Source: Lachnospiraceae bacterium (GTDB taxonomy: Bacteria; Bacillota_A; Clostridia; Lachnospirales; Lachnospiraceae). Taken from it: DNA of 64,000 nucleotides. The stretch spans positions 1-64,000 of the forward strand of contig JAFWYN010000028.1 in assembly GCA_017522685.1 (NCBI GenBank), written 5' to 3'. Below, in pieces: positions 41,232 through 50,294 of the stretch (its first letter is position 1; each line of letters opens with the position of its first letter). Made by a program: the position numbers and the translations under genes. Under the pieces are notes generated by a model that had not been told where the DNA came from, did no database searches, and worked only from the letters and a program-made list of their open reading frames with translations.

Positions 41232-42455
41232 ATGAAGGAAATCGCAGGTGGCGTAACAAGCGCGAAGGGGTTTGAGGCAGCAGGTGCAGAGGCTGCCGTA
41301 AAGTATAAGAATCGTAAGGATATGGCACTGGTTTACAGTACTGCACCTTGTAAGGTGGCAGGAACCTTTACTACAAATGTAGTAAAAGCGGCACCGGTGC
41401 TTTGGGATAAGCAGGTGGTAGAAACAAGTGCATTTGCACAGGCAGTAGTAGTGAATTCCGGTATTGCCAATGCATGCACCGGTAAGCCCGGTATGGATTG
41501 CTGTAAGGCAGAGGCAGAGCATGCAGGTAAGCTTTTAGGCATTCCTGCAGAAGCAGTATTGGTTGCTTCTACCGGTGTCATCGGTATGGCTATGCCTGTG
41601 GACAGATTATGTGCCGGTATTGAGAAACTGGTAGCAGCTAAGGCAGCTACTCCTAAGGCGGGATTGGATGCGGCTAAGGCGATTATGACCACCGATACCG
41701 TACATAAGCAGGTGGCAGTAGAGGTGGAACTGGGCGGAAAGACCGTAACCATAGGTGGTATGTGTAAGGGTTCCGGCATGATTCATCCCAATATGTGTAC
41801 CATGCTTGGCTTTGTGACCACAGATGCGAATATTTCGAAGGAAATGTTGCAGAAGGCAGTTTCTGCAAGTGTAGTAGATTCTTTCAACATGATTTCCGTA
41901 GACGGAGATACTTCTACCAATGATACCTTACTGGTACTGGCCAACGGCTTGGCAGGCAATGAGGAGATTACAGCTGAGGGTGCTGATTTTAAGGCATTCT
42001 GTGAGGCTTTAGATTATGTGACCATGTACCTGGCTAAGAAGATGGCCGGTGACGGGGAAGGGGCTACGGCATTGTTTGAATGTCAAGTGGTAGGTGCGGA
42101 TACCAAGGAAAATGCAAGAACTCTTGCAAAATCAGTAATTTGTTCTTCTCTGAGTAAGGCAGCTATCTTCGGACATGATGCAAACTTCGGACGTTTCTTA
42201 TGTGCATTGGGTTACAGCGGTGTGACTTTTGACCCCGAGAACGTAGATTTATACTTCCAAAGCAAATCCGGCCGTATCCATATTTTCGGTGAAGGAATTG
42301 CAAAGGATTACAGTGAAGAAGAAGCAACCAAGATTCTTTCCGATGAGGAAGTAACCATCTATGTAGATATGCATATGGGCAACGCAGAAGCAACCGCATG
42401 GGGCTGCGACTTAAGTTATGACTACGTAAAAATAAATGCGGACTACCGTTCGTAA
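41232..42455 (+). CDS. argJ: glutamate N-acetyltransferase / amino-acid N-acetyltransferase
   Basis: ArgJ transfers acetyl from N-acetylornithine to glutamate, and in bifunctional forms also uses acetyl-CoA. The 407-residue precursor self-cleaves before a threonine, here Thr190 in [18 protein letters not shown], giving alpha and beta chains. Other signatures: [33 protein letters not shown] and [15 protein letters not shown]. The motif has Cys where many have Ala before Thr. A GGAGGAAG ribosome site is present. Mono- versus bifunctionality cannot be judged. Confidence 0.97.
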   Translation: MKEIAGGVTSAKGFEAAGAEAAVKYKNRKDMALVYSTAPCKVAGTFTTNVVKAAPVLWDKQVVETSAFAQAVVVNSGIANACTGKPGMDCCKAEAEHAGKLLGIPAEAVLVASTGVIGMAMPVDRLCAGIEKLVAAKAATPKAGLDAAKAIMTTDTVHKQVAVEVELGGKTVTIGGMCKGSGMIHPNMCTMLGFVTTDANISKEMLQKAVSASVVDSFNMISVDGDTSTNDTLLVLANGLAGNEEITAEGADFKAFCEALDYVTMYLAKKMAGDGEGATALFECQVVGADTKENARTLAKSVICSSLSKAAIFGHDANFGRFLCALGYSGVTFDPENVDLYFQSKSGRIHIFGEGIAKDYSEEEATKILSDEEVTIYVDMHMGNAEATAWGCDLSYDYVKINADYRS

Positions 42456-42469
42456 AAGGAGACTCAACC

Positions 42470-43357
42470 ATGGAAAAAAACATCGAAAAATACTTACAAA
42501 AAGCAGAGGTGCTCATCGAAGCACTTCCCTATATCCAGAAGTTTAACAGAAAGATCATCGTGGTAAAGTACGGCGGAAGTGCCATGAGCGATGAAGAATT
42601 GCAGAAAAACGTAATTAAAGACGTAACTTTACTGAAGTTAGTAGGCTTCAAACCCATTATTGTACATGGCGGCGGAAAGGCTATCAGCAAATGGGTGAAT
42701 AAAGTCGGTAAGGAAGCACAGTTTTTGAACGGACTGCGTGTAACCGATGAAGAGACCATGGAAATCGCTGAAATGGTACTTGGCAGAGTAAATAAAAGCC
42801 TGGTATCCATGGTACAGGAGTTGGGTGTAAAGGCTGTTGGTATCAGTGGTAAGGACGGTGGTTTGTTGAAGGTGGATAAGAAGTATTCTGACGGTCAGGA
42901 TATTGGTTTTGTAGGCGATATCAAAGAGGTAGATGCAAAGATTCTCTATGATTTATTGGAGAATGATTTCCTTCCCATCGTGGCACCCATCGGTATGGAT
43001 GACAATTTTGATACCTACAATATTAACGCAGATGATGCAGCATGTGCTATTGCTAAGGCAGTTGGCGCAGATAAGCTGGTATTCTTAACTGATGTGGAAG
43101 GTCTGTATCGTGACTTTAATGATAAGTCCACCTTCATTTCCAGACTGACTGCAACAGAAGCAGACAATCTGATTAACAGCGGTATTATCGGCGGCGGTAT
43201 GCTGCCTAAGTTAAATAACTGTACCTCTGCAATCAAGAATGGTGTAAGCAGAGTACATATTTTGGACGGAAGAGTTCCCCACACTTTGCTTTTGGAAGTG
43301 TTTACCAATCAGGGTGTTGGTACAGCGATTATTTCAGACGGTGACGAATGCCACTAA
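42470..43357 (+). CDS. argB: acetylglutamate kinase
   Basis: ArgB phosphorylates N-acetylglutamate with ATP. The 295-residue amino-acid kinase has [48 protein letters not shown], and the C-terminal [27 protein letters not shown]. The N-terminal extension (about 1-24, [21 protein letters not shown]) resembles the helix that forms the arginine-inhibited hexamer in sensitive ArgB enzymes, so feedback inhibition by arginine is likely. It lies between argJ and argD with gaps of 14 and 15 bases. Confidence 0.97.
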   Translation: MEKNIEKYLQKAEVLIEALPYIQKFNRKIIVVKYGGSAMSDEELQKNVIKDVTLLKLVGFKPIIVHGGGKAISKWVNKVGKEAQFLNGLRVTDEETMEIAEMVLGRVNKSLVSMVQELGVKAVGISGKDGGLLKVDKKYSDGQDIGFVGDIKEVDAKILYDLLENDFLPIVAPIGMDDNFDTYNINADDAACAIAKAVGADKLVFLTDVEGLYRDFNDKSTFISRLTATEADNLINSGIIGGGMLPKLNNCTSAIKNGVSRVHILDGRVPHTLLLEVFTNQGVGTAIISDGDECH

Positions 43358-43372
43358 TAAGGAGGCAAGAAT

Positions 43373-44566
43373 ATGAGTGAAGTAATGAAGAATTATATTG
43401 AGGAAGCGGAAAGTGCACTTTTACATACCTACAACCGGTACCAGATTGTGCTGGATAAGGGTGACGGAGTGTATTTGTATGATACAGATGGCAAGAAGTA
43501 CCTGGATTTTATGGCCGGTATTGCGGTATTTGCCTTCGGTTACAATAACAAGGCTTATAATGATGCTATCAAGGAGCAGGTGGATAAGCTGATTCACACA
43601 TCCAATTATTTCTATAATGTGCCTGCTGTGGAAGCAGCAAAGAAGCTGACCAAGGCTTCCGGCATGGACAGAGTGTTTTTCACCAATTCCGGTGCGGAGG
43701 CAGTGGAGGGTGCATTAAAGGCTGCTGTGAAATATGCATATCTTAAGGATGGAGCCCACGACCATGAGATTATTGCCATGGAGCATTCCTTCCACGGACG
43801 TACCATGGGTGCTTTGTCCGTAACCGGTAATCCCAAGTATCGTGAAGCATTTGAACCCTTGGCAGGGATTGTAAAGTTTGCACAGTTTAATGATTTTGCA
43901 AGTGTGGAAGCATTGGTAAATGAAAAGACCTGTGCCATTATCATGGAAACCGTACAGGGAGAGGGCGGTATTTATCCTGCAGATGCAGAGTTCCTTAAGA
44001 AGGTACGTGCCCTTTGTGATGAAAAGGATATCTTACTTATTTTGGATGAAATACAGAGTGGTATGGGCAGAACCGGTACCATGTTTGCATGGCAGGATTA
44101 TGGTGTGAAGCCGGATATTATGACTTCTGCCAAGGCACTGACCTGTGGTATACCCGGCGGTGCATTCCTGATGACGGAGAAGGTGGCACAGAACTCTTTG
44201 TGCGCCGGCGACCACGGTACCACCTATGGCGGTAATCCTTTGGCGGCAGCAGCTACCTCCAAGGTATTTGATTTATATGAAGAATTGGATATCTTAAACA
44301 ATGTAAAGGTAGTAGGTCCTTATCTGGCAGAGAAACTGGCAGAGTTGGCGGCAGAATTTGACTGCATTGAGACCAGCCGCGGTAAGGGACTTATGCAGGG
44401 ACTTGTATTTAACAAGCCTGTTGGAGAAATCATTGCCCGCGCTATGGAAAAAGGTCTGATTCTGATTAACGCAGGAACCAATATTATCCGTTTTGTACCT
44501 GCACTTACCATTACCAAAGAGAATGTGGATGAGATGATAGGCATTTTGAAGGAATGTATTTCGTAA
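43373..44566 (+). CDS. argD: acetylornithine aminotransferase
   Basis: ArgD is a class III PLP aminotransferase that makes N-acetylornithine from the semialdehyde and glutamate. The 397-residue protein shows NSGAEAVEGALKAAVKYA, HSFHGRTMGALSVTG, LILDEIQSGMGRTG and the PLP lysine Lys254 in SAKALTCGIPGG. It closes the known arginine genes of the operon; no argF or argH follows. A solute-binding protein gene begins 16 bases later without a terminator. Confidence 0.97.
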   Translation: MSEVMKNYIEEAESALLHTYNRYQIVLDKGDGVYLYDTDGKKYLDFMAGIAVFAFGYNNKAYNDAIKEQVDKLIHTSNYFYNVPAVEAAKKLTKASGMDRVFFTNSGAEAVEGALKAAVKYAYLKDGAHDHEIIAMEHSFHGRTMGALSVTGNPKYREAFEPLAGIVKFAQFNDFASVEALVNEKTCAIIMETVQGEGGIYPADAEFLKKVRALCDEKDILLILDEIQSGMGRTGTMFAWQDYGVKPDIMTSAKALTCGIPGGAFLMTEKVAQNSLCAGDHGTTYGGNPLAAAATSKVFDLYEELDILNNVKVVGPYLAEKLAELAAEFDCIETSRGKGLMQGLVFNKPVGEIIARAMEKGLILINAGTNIIRFVPALTITKENVDEMIGILKECIS

Positions 44567-44582
44567 GATAGAAAGGTAAAGT

Positions 44583-45947
44583 ATGCATTTAAGAAAAAAG
44601 CTTTTAGCGATTCTGGCAGTTGTGATATTATTGGCAGTTACATTCTACGGTGCGGATTTGGAAAATTCCGGTGATGGTGAGGATGGTTTCTTCTCCATGT
44701 TTAGTAAGAAGAAAGATACCATATATTTCTGGTACAATGACGAAAGCATGTCGGATTATATTAATAGTGCTGCCGTTATGTACGGAGAGAAATATAAGGT
44801 GAGAGTACTTCCTCAGTTGGTTTCGGAAAGCAGATATTTGGAGGCAATTAACCAGGCTACACTTTATGAGGAACATATGCCGGATGCCTATCTGATTAGT
44901 AATGATTCTCTGGAAAAGGCATATAAGGCCGGTTTAGCAACGCCTGTAGAGGATGTTTCCAAAAGAATGAGTACCATTCATTTTCCGCAGACAGCACTGG
45001 ATGCGGTGACTTATCAGGGAAAATACGTAGCATATCCTTTGTATTATGAAACTGCGGTATTGCTGTACAATGAGGATTATCTGAAGCAATGGGCGTTGCA
45101 GCAGGCCGCGAAGGAAGCGGAAGAAGCAGAAAGAGAAGCCACCCAGGAGGAATTGCAGAGTCGTGCGGATGAGATTATGGCACAGGCAGTTCCGAAGACC
45201 ATTGATGACATTTTAAGTATGGCAGATACCTTTGACCCTCCGGAAACAGTGGAATCCATTTTCAAGTGGGATGTGTCGGATATCTTTTACAATTATTATT
45301 TTGTAGGCAATTATATGCTTATGGGCGGAGACACCGGTGACAGTAAGGATAAGCTGGATATCAATAATGAACAGGCTAAAAAATGTTTAGAGGTATATAA
45401 GGCACTCAATCAGTTCTTTTATATAGAGCCGGACAAGGTCTCATATGAGTCCGTACTTCAGGAATTTATGGAGGGTAAAATCGTATTTACCATAGCCACC
45501 ACGGATGCAGTGGCTACTCTTAATCAGGCGAAAAAAGAAGGACTGACAGCTGTGGAGTACCAGGTGGCACTTTTGCCGGATCCGGGTGAGGATTTGAAGG
45601 GACGTTCCCTCTCCGTGACCCAGGCAGTTGCCATTAACGGTTATTCTCCCAATAAAGAGCTGGCGGAGCAGTTTGCTGCTTATCTGACCACAGAATATAC
45701 CACCCTGCTTTATGAGAAGAGCGGACGTGTTGCTTCTTATCAGTTTGTAAACCAGAATGATAAAATATTGAATGTTTACCGTGAACAGTATGAAAGCAGT
45801 ATTTCTCTGCCTAAGATGGTAGAAACCGGCAATTATTGGTTGCAACTGGAAGTGTTGTTTTCTAAGGTGTGGAACGGTGGAGATGTAACAAAACTGGTGG
45901 ATGAAATGTCAGAACGTCTTCATTCCCAATTGACAGAAACAAACTAA
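44583..45947 (+). CDS. extracellular solute-binding protein, family 1
   Basis: A 454-residue ABC-type binding protein. It has a hydrophobic N-terminus (about 7-23) without a clear lipobox cysteine, so it may be held by an uncleaved signal anchor. The mature part shows the bilobal family pattern: IYFWYNDESMSDYINSAAVMYGEKYKVRV, YPLYYETAVLLYNEDYLKQW, MEGKIVFTIATTDAVATLNQ and the C-terminal VAINGYSPNKELAEQFAAYLTTEY. A Glu/Ala-rich insertion at about 175-200 is unusual. The related proteins bind sugars or oligosaccharides. No permease or ATPase genes are nearby; it sits at the tail of the arginine operon and may share its transcript. Confidence 0.85.
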   Translation: MHLRKKLLAILAVVILLAVTFYGADLENSGDGEDGFFSMFSKKKDTIYFWYNDESMSDYINSAAVMYGEKYKVRVLPQLVSESRYLEAINQATLYEEHMPDAYLISNDSLEKAYKAGLATPVEDVSKRMSTIHFPQTALDAVTYQGKYVAYPLYYETAVLLYNEDYLKQWALQQAAKEAEEAEREATQEELQSRADEIMAQAVPKTIDDILSMADTFDPPETVESIFKWDVSDIFYNYYFVGNYMLMGGDTGDSKDKLDINNEQAKKCLEVYKALNQFFYIEPDKVSYESVLQEFMEGKIVFTIATTDAVATLNQAKKEGLTAVEYQVALLPDPGEDLKGRSLSVTQAVAINGYSPNKELAEQFAAYLTTEYTTLLYEKSGRVASYQFVNQNDKILNVYREQYESSISLPKMVETGNYWLQLEVLFSKVWNGGDVTKLVDEMSERLHSQLTETN

Positions 45948-46019
45948 ATTTGTACACATATTTTGCCAATCAGCGGGATATTCTATTACTATCAGCAAAG
46001 AATGATAAAGGAGTATCCC

Positions 46020-46451
46020 ATGATTGGTATTTTTATTGCATTAATATCCGGTGCACTGATGAGTATTCAGGGGGTTTTTAATACCGGTGTCACAAAAAGT
46101 TCAAGCATTTGGACTGCAAGTATCATAGTGCAGTTTACGGCCCTGTGTGTATGCCTGGGAGCATGGTTTATTACGGACAGGAGTTCACTGATGGCACCCT
46201 TTAAGGTGGAGCCGAAATATATGCTCCTGGGTGGTGCTATCGGCGCTTTTATCACCTATACGGTTATCAAAAGTATGGAAAGCCTGGGACCGGCAAAAGC
46301 AGTAATGTTGATTGTTATTGCACAGCTGGCGGTGGCTTATGTGATAGAGCTGTTTGGTATGTTCGGAGTAGAAAAGCAACCTTGGGAATGGAGAAAGGCC
46401 ATTGGTATGCTGGTGGCCATTGCCGGGATAGTGATTTTTAAATGGCGGTAG
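46020..46451 (+). CDS. DMT-family transporter, YdcZ (DUF606) type
   Basis: A 143-residue protein with five hydrophobic segments, half the size of EamA transporters. The sequence IGIFIALISGALMSIQGVFNTGV at the N-terminus and YMLLGGAIGAFITYTVIKSME in the middle match the DUF606/YdcZ pattern. Such proteins work as dimers; substrates are unknown. The ATG at 46020 has AAAGGAG 6 bases upstream. An upstream in-frame ATG at 45963 would add 19 polar residues. It is a single gene. Confidence 0.85.
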   Translation: MIGIFIALISGALMSIQGVFNTGVTKSSSIWTASIIVQFTALCVCLGAWFITDRSSLMAPFKVEPKYMLLGGAIGAFITYTVIKSMESLGPAKAVMLIVIAQLAVAYVIELFGMFGVEKQPWEWRKAIGMLVAIAGIVIFKWR

Positions 46452-46468
46452 AAAAGCAAAAAACCTAC

Positions 46469-46497
46469 TTGCAGTTTATTAACAACTAATTTACAAT
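46469..46497 (+). promoter_or_regulatory. promoter of comEA
   Basis: TTGCAG (46469-46474), 17 bases, TACAAT (46492-46497), about 55 bases before the comEA start. Confidence 0.65.
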
Positions 46498-46551
46498 AGT
46501 ATTTATCAACATAGAGAGGCATTCCGATTACCGTTGGGGAAAGGAACTATG

Positions 46552-47124
46552 ATGAAATACAGAAAAATGGGCATCCTGCTTTTGGCAGGAAGCCTTGTAA
46601 TGTTCGGCGGTTGTGACGAAAAGGGAGAGCTTTCTTTTGATTCGGATACAGCCGGTGAAACTACATATAACCGGCAAACGGTGGACAGTGTGCAAGTTAC
46701 AGGGCAGGAAAAGATATTGGTGTATGTCTGCGGTGCGGTGAGCATGCCCGGAGTGATAGAAGTGGATGCAGACAGCAGAGTGGTGGATGTCATTGCTTTG
46801 GCAGGCGGTATGACGGAGTATGCGGATGAGACTTATCTGAATCTGGCGGGGAGACTGGATGACGGGGAAAAAATTTATGTCCCCACCCGAGAAGAGGTCC
46901 TGCAGTGGGAATCTCAGGAGCAAGCCCAAAGCCTGATAAACATTAATACAGCCACCTCGGACAGATTGTGTGAGCTGCCCGGTATCGGAGAAAGTAAGGC
47001 GGCTGATATTATTGCCTATCGGGAGAAGAACGGTCCTTTTGAAACGGCTGAAGATATTATGAAGGTGCCGGGGATAAAGCTGAGTTTGTATGAAAAAATC
47101 GCAGATAAAATATGTGTAAAATAA
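46552..47124 (+). CDS. comEA: ComEA-type DNA-binding competence protein
   Basis: ComEA binds incoming DNA at the cell surface during transformation. The 190-residue product has a signal sequence ending in FGGC (possible lipoprotein cysteine), an SLBB domain (about 55-120; ILVYVCGAVSMPGVIEVDADSRVVDVIALAGG) and a C-terminal double helix-hairpin-helix (about 130-190; LININTATSDRLCELPGIGESKAADIIAYREKNGPF). I chose the ATG at 46552 because AAAGGA then lies 6 bases upstream. comEC lies 3.2 kb downstream, separated by a signalling cassette. A pilus-type DNA-uptake role is inferred; natural competence of the host is not shown. Confidence 0.92.
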   Translation: MKYRKMGILLLAGSLVMFGGCDEKGELSFDSDTAGETTYNRQTVDSVQVTGQEKILVYVCGAVSMPGVIEVDADSRVVDVIALAGGMTEYADETYLNLAGRLDDGEKIYVPTREEVLQWESQEQAQSLININTATSDRLCELPGIGESKAADIIAYREKNGPFETAEDIMKVPGIKLSLYEKIADKICVK

Positions 47125-47144
47125 CAGGAAAGTGAGAAAATAAA

Positions 47145-47834
47145 GTGGCAAAAAGAGCATTGGTTGTGGATGATGAGAAGCTGATAGTAAAAGGAATCCG
47201 TTTCAGTCTGGAGCAGGATGATATGCAGGTGGATTGTGCATATGACGGAGAAGAAGCTTTGGAATATGCAAAGAATAACCGGTATGACATTATCCTTTTG
47301 GATGTCATGTTACCCAAGTTGACCGGCTTTGAAGTATGCCAGCAGATTCGCGAGTTTTCCAATGTGCCTATTATCATGCTGACTGCAAAGGATGATGATA
47401 TGGACAAGATACTGGGACTGGAATACGGTGCGGATGATTATATCACAAAGCCCTTTAATATTTTAGAAGTAAAAGCACGTATTAAGGCAATTATGCGTCG
47501 TACGGATTCCGGCAAGACAGCTGCAAAAACAAAGGATGTTATCAGCGGAAATGTGCGTTTGGAGTGTGATGGCAGGCGTTGTTATATCGGCGGCAAGGAG
47601 ATGGGCCTGACAGCCAAGGAATTTGAAGTGTTAGAGCTTTTGATGCTGAATCCGGACAAGGTATACAGCAGGGATGAGCTGCTGAAGCTGGTTTGGGGCG
47701 AGGATTATCCGGGTGATGTACGGACTGTGGATGTTCATATCCGGAGACTTCGGGAAAAAATCGAAGAGAATCCCAGTGAGCCTAAATATGTTCATACCAA
47801 ATGGGGAGTAGGATATTATTTCCTCAATGAATAG
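47145..47834 (+). CDS. OmpR-family response regulator
   Basis: A 229-residue regulator with receiver domain (VVDDEKLI, Asp53 in IILLDVMLPK, Lys in DDYITKPFN) and winged-helix domain (LTAKEFEVLELLMLNPDKVYSRDELLKLVWG, TKWGVGYYF). It starts with GTG 20 bases after comEA. The sequence is close to the WalR/MtrA branch. The gene is followed by its kinase (14-base gap) and a GerMN lipoprotein, an order that recalls actinobacterial mtrA-mtrB-lpqB. Confidence 0.93.
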   Translation: MAKRALVVDDEKLIVKGIRFSLEQDDMQVDCAYDGEEALEYAKNNRYDIILLDVMLPKLTGFEVCQQIREFSNVPIIMLTAKDDDMDKILGLEYGADDYITKPFNILEVKARIKAIMRRTDSGKTAAKTKDVISGNVRLECDGRRCYIGGKEMGLTAKEFEVLELLMLNPDKVYSRDELLKLVWGEDYPGDVRTVDVHIRRLREKIEENPSEPKYVHTKWGVGYYFLNE

Positions 47835-47848
47835 GGAAGAAGAACAAG

Positions 47849-49348
47849 ATGATTAAAAAGTTATTTGGTTTTCTATATCAATATATCAGTTTTCGAAGCT
47901 TGCGATCCAGAATCTTTTTGATGATTCTGCTGGTAGGGATTATCCCCAGTATTCTGATGCGTCAGGGTATCATGCGTAATTATGAGGAGCGTGCGGTGGA
48001 ACAAAGAACCCTGACGGTCCAGAATCAGCTGAAGATTGTGGCGGACCATTTGCTGAACGAAGACTATCTGAACAGCCCTTCCTCCAACGTAATCAGTGCG
48101 GAGCTGGATATGCTGTCCAATCTATATGATGGCAGAGTGCTTATCATCAACGGTAATTTCAAGATTATTAAAGATACATACGGAATCAGTGAGGGAAAGA
48201 CTATTATTTCCGAGGAAGTAATAAAGTGTTTCCTTGGGGAAAGTGTGGCCAAATATGATGCGGAGAATGGTTATATAGAGATGACAACGCCCATTGTGGA
48301 CAATAAGAGCAATGAGACCGTTACGGATGCGGAAGGCAATGCGACGGAGGAAAGTGTCGGTGCATCCAAAGTTAAGGGCGTTATGCTTACCAGTATGTCC
48401 AATAGTTATATTGTGGGTACCATGGAGGTGCTGAGCCGTAAGGCGATCATTTTGGAGACTATTATGATTATCATCATTGTGGGGATTGCGTTCATTCTTT
48501 CAGGTATCCTTTCCGGACCCTTTGAACGTGTTACAAAGGCCATTAATGAGGTACAGGCGGGGTACTCCAATGAACCTATTTCAGTACCCGATCTGGCAGA
48601 AACCGTGCATATTGTGGATGCTTTCAATCAGTTACTGCAAAGGATGAAGGTGTTGGATGATTCCAGGCAGGAGTTTGTATCCAATGTCTCCCATGAATTA
48701 AAGACGCCCCTTACCTCCATGAAGGTATTGGCGGATTCTCTTTTGATGCAGGACAATGCACCGGCGGAGCTTTATCGGGAGTTTTTGGAGGATATTGTAT
48801 CGGAAATCGACAGAGAGAATCGTATTATCACGGATTTGCTGGCATTGGTAAAGATGGACAAGACCACATCGGAGTTAAATATCACGGCAGTAGATATTAA
48901 CGAGCTGGCAGAGCTGATTTTGAAACGACTGCGTCCCATTGCCAGAAAGCTGGATGTGGAAGTAGTGTTTGAAAGTATCCGTCCCGTGATTGCAGAGGTG
49001 GATGAGGTGAAGATGACCCTGATTATGTCCAATCTGGTGGAAAATGCCATAAAGTACAACAAAGAGCATGGCTGGGTAAAGGTGGTAGTGGATGCGGACC
49101 ACCAGTATTTCACCTTTGAGGTAAGTGATTCCGGTATCGGCATCCCGGAAGAGTCATTGACTCAGATATACGAACGTTTTTATCGAGTGGACAAATCCCA
49201 CTCCAGGGAAATCGGAGGTACCGGATTGGGACTTGCCATTTCAAAGAATGCAGTATTGGCACATAGGGGCTTTATTACCGTGACCAGTACGGAAGGAGAG
49301 GGAAGTTGCTTTTTAGTGAAGATACCCTTAAATTATATTGCACAGTAG
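47849..49348 (+). CDS. sensor histidine kinase with HAMP domain
   Basis: A 499-residue kinase: membrane segment 20-37, extracytoplasmic domain about 38-198 that includes an acidic Asn/Glu-rich stretch near 150-175, second membrane segment 200-222, HAMP about 222-275, HisKA with His282 (FVSNVSHELKTPLTSM) and ATPase domain (NLVENAIKYN, DSGIGIPEE, GGTGLGLAIS). No PAS domain lies between HAMP and HisKA. It pairs with the regulator just upstream and is followed by a GerMN-domain lipoprotein gene 13 bases later. Confidence 0.93.
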   Translation: MIKKLFGFLYQYISFRSLRSRIFLMILLVGIIPSILMRQGIMRNYEERAVEQRTLTVQNQLKIVADHLLNEDYLNSPSSNVISAELDMLSNLYDGRVLIINGNFKIIKDTYGISEGKTIISEEVIKCFLGESVAKYDAENGYIEMTTPIVDNKSNETVTDAEGNATEESVGASKVKGVMLTSMSNSYIVGTMEVLSRKAIILETIMIIIIVGIAFILSGILSGPFERVTKAINEVQAGYSNEPISVPDLAETVHIVDAFNQLLQRMKVLDDSRQEFVSNVSHELKTPLTSMKVLADSLLMQDNAPAELYREFLEDIVSEIDRENRIITDLLALVKMDKTTSELNITAVDINELAELILKRLRPIARKLDVEVVFESIRPVIAEVDEVKMTLIMSNLVENAIKYNKEHGWVKVVVDADHQYFTFEVSDSGIGIPEESLTQIYERFYRVDKSHSREIGGTGLGLAISKNAVLAHRGFITVTSTEGEGSCFLVKIPLNYIAQ

Positions 49349-49361
49349 GAAGGAAGAAGAT

Positions 49362-50276
49362 ATGAGAAAATGGTTGCTTCTTTTATGTGTATTCTTATTG
49401 GTTTTTAATCTTGCAGGCTGCGGAGCCGGAGAGGAACCGGAAGAGAATCTTTTCCCCATTTACTATGTAAGTAAGTCAGAGACGAAGGTTGAAATGCATC
49501 AGTATCCCTTGCAGGAAAAGGAAACAAAGGCACAGATTGAAGAAATTTTGCGGGCTATGGCTACACCATCCCCCAAGAATGAATACAAAGCCCCATTGGC
49601 TATGGGCTTTCAAATATTGGATTATCAGCTGGAAAACGGAAAGCTTTTAATCAATGTGGACGAAAAATACAAAGAACTCAATACCATCCAGGAGGTGTTG
49701 GTCAGAGCGGCACTGGTACGTACCCTGACAGCACATCCCGCGGTCAACTTTGTGGCTATCCGAGTAAATAATGAGCAGCTTTTTGACAGCTTGGGCAATT
49801 TGGTGGGCTGGATGAATGCATATCATTTTATCGAAAACGATGGTAAGGAGATTAATACCTACGAGGAGGTAAAGCTAAAACTGTATTTTGCCAACGAGAC
49901 GGGGGATAAGCTGGTACAGGTAACCAGAACCAAGGAATATAATACCAATATTTCTTTGGAGAAACTGATTGTGGAGGAGCTTATTAAGGGACCAAACAGT
50001 GAAGCGGTTTACCCTACCATCAATCCGGCCACCAAGGTGGCAAATGTTACGGTAAAGGACGGAGTATGTTACGTAAATCTGGATGAAAACTTTTTAAGCC
50101 AGACCTATACGGTGACACCGGAGGTGACGATTTTCTCTATAACCAACTCGCTGGTGGAGCTTACGAATGTAAATAAGGTTCAGATTTCCATCAACGGAGA
50201 CACCTCGGGAACTTATCGTGAAAAATATAGTTTTACTACATATTTTGAACGCAATCTGGACCTGGTGGAAAATTAA
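49362..50276 (+). CDS. GerMN-domain lipoprotein
   Basis: A 304-residue lipoprotein with lipobox LAGC (Cys about 20) and two GerMN-type domains (about 45-160 and 170-295). Each has the pattern KETKAQIEEILRAM or ISLEKLIVEELIKGP followed by a strand such as LLINVDEKY or VCYVNLDENFL. In sporulating Bacillus GerM acts in spore envelope building; in actinobacteria the GerMN lipoprotein LpqB modulates the MtrB kinase. The position right after a kinase suggests the latter type of role here. I chose the ATG at 49362, preceded by AAGGAAGAAG, over an earlier ATG at 49338. Confidence 0.88.
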   Translation: MRKWLLLLCVFLLVFNLAGCGAGEEPEENLFPIYYVSKSETKVEMHQYPLQEKETKAQIEEILRAMATPSPKNEYKAPLAMGFQILDYQLENGKLLINVDEKYKELNTIQEVLVRAALVRTLTAHPAVNFVAIRVNNEQLFDSLGNLVGWMNAYHFIENDGKEINTYEEVKLKLYFANETGDKLVQVTRTKEYNTNISLEKLIVEELIKGPNSEAVYPTINPATKVANVTVKDGVCYVNLDENFLSQTYTVTPEVTIFSITNSLVELTNVNKVQISINGDTSGTYREKYSFTTYFERNLDLVEN

Positions 50277-50294
50277 GCAGAAGGGCGGATAACA

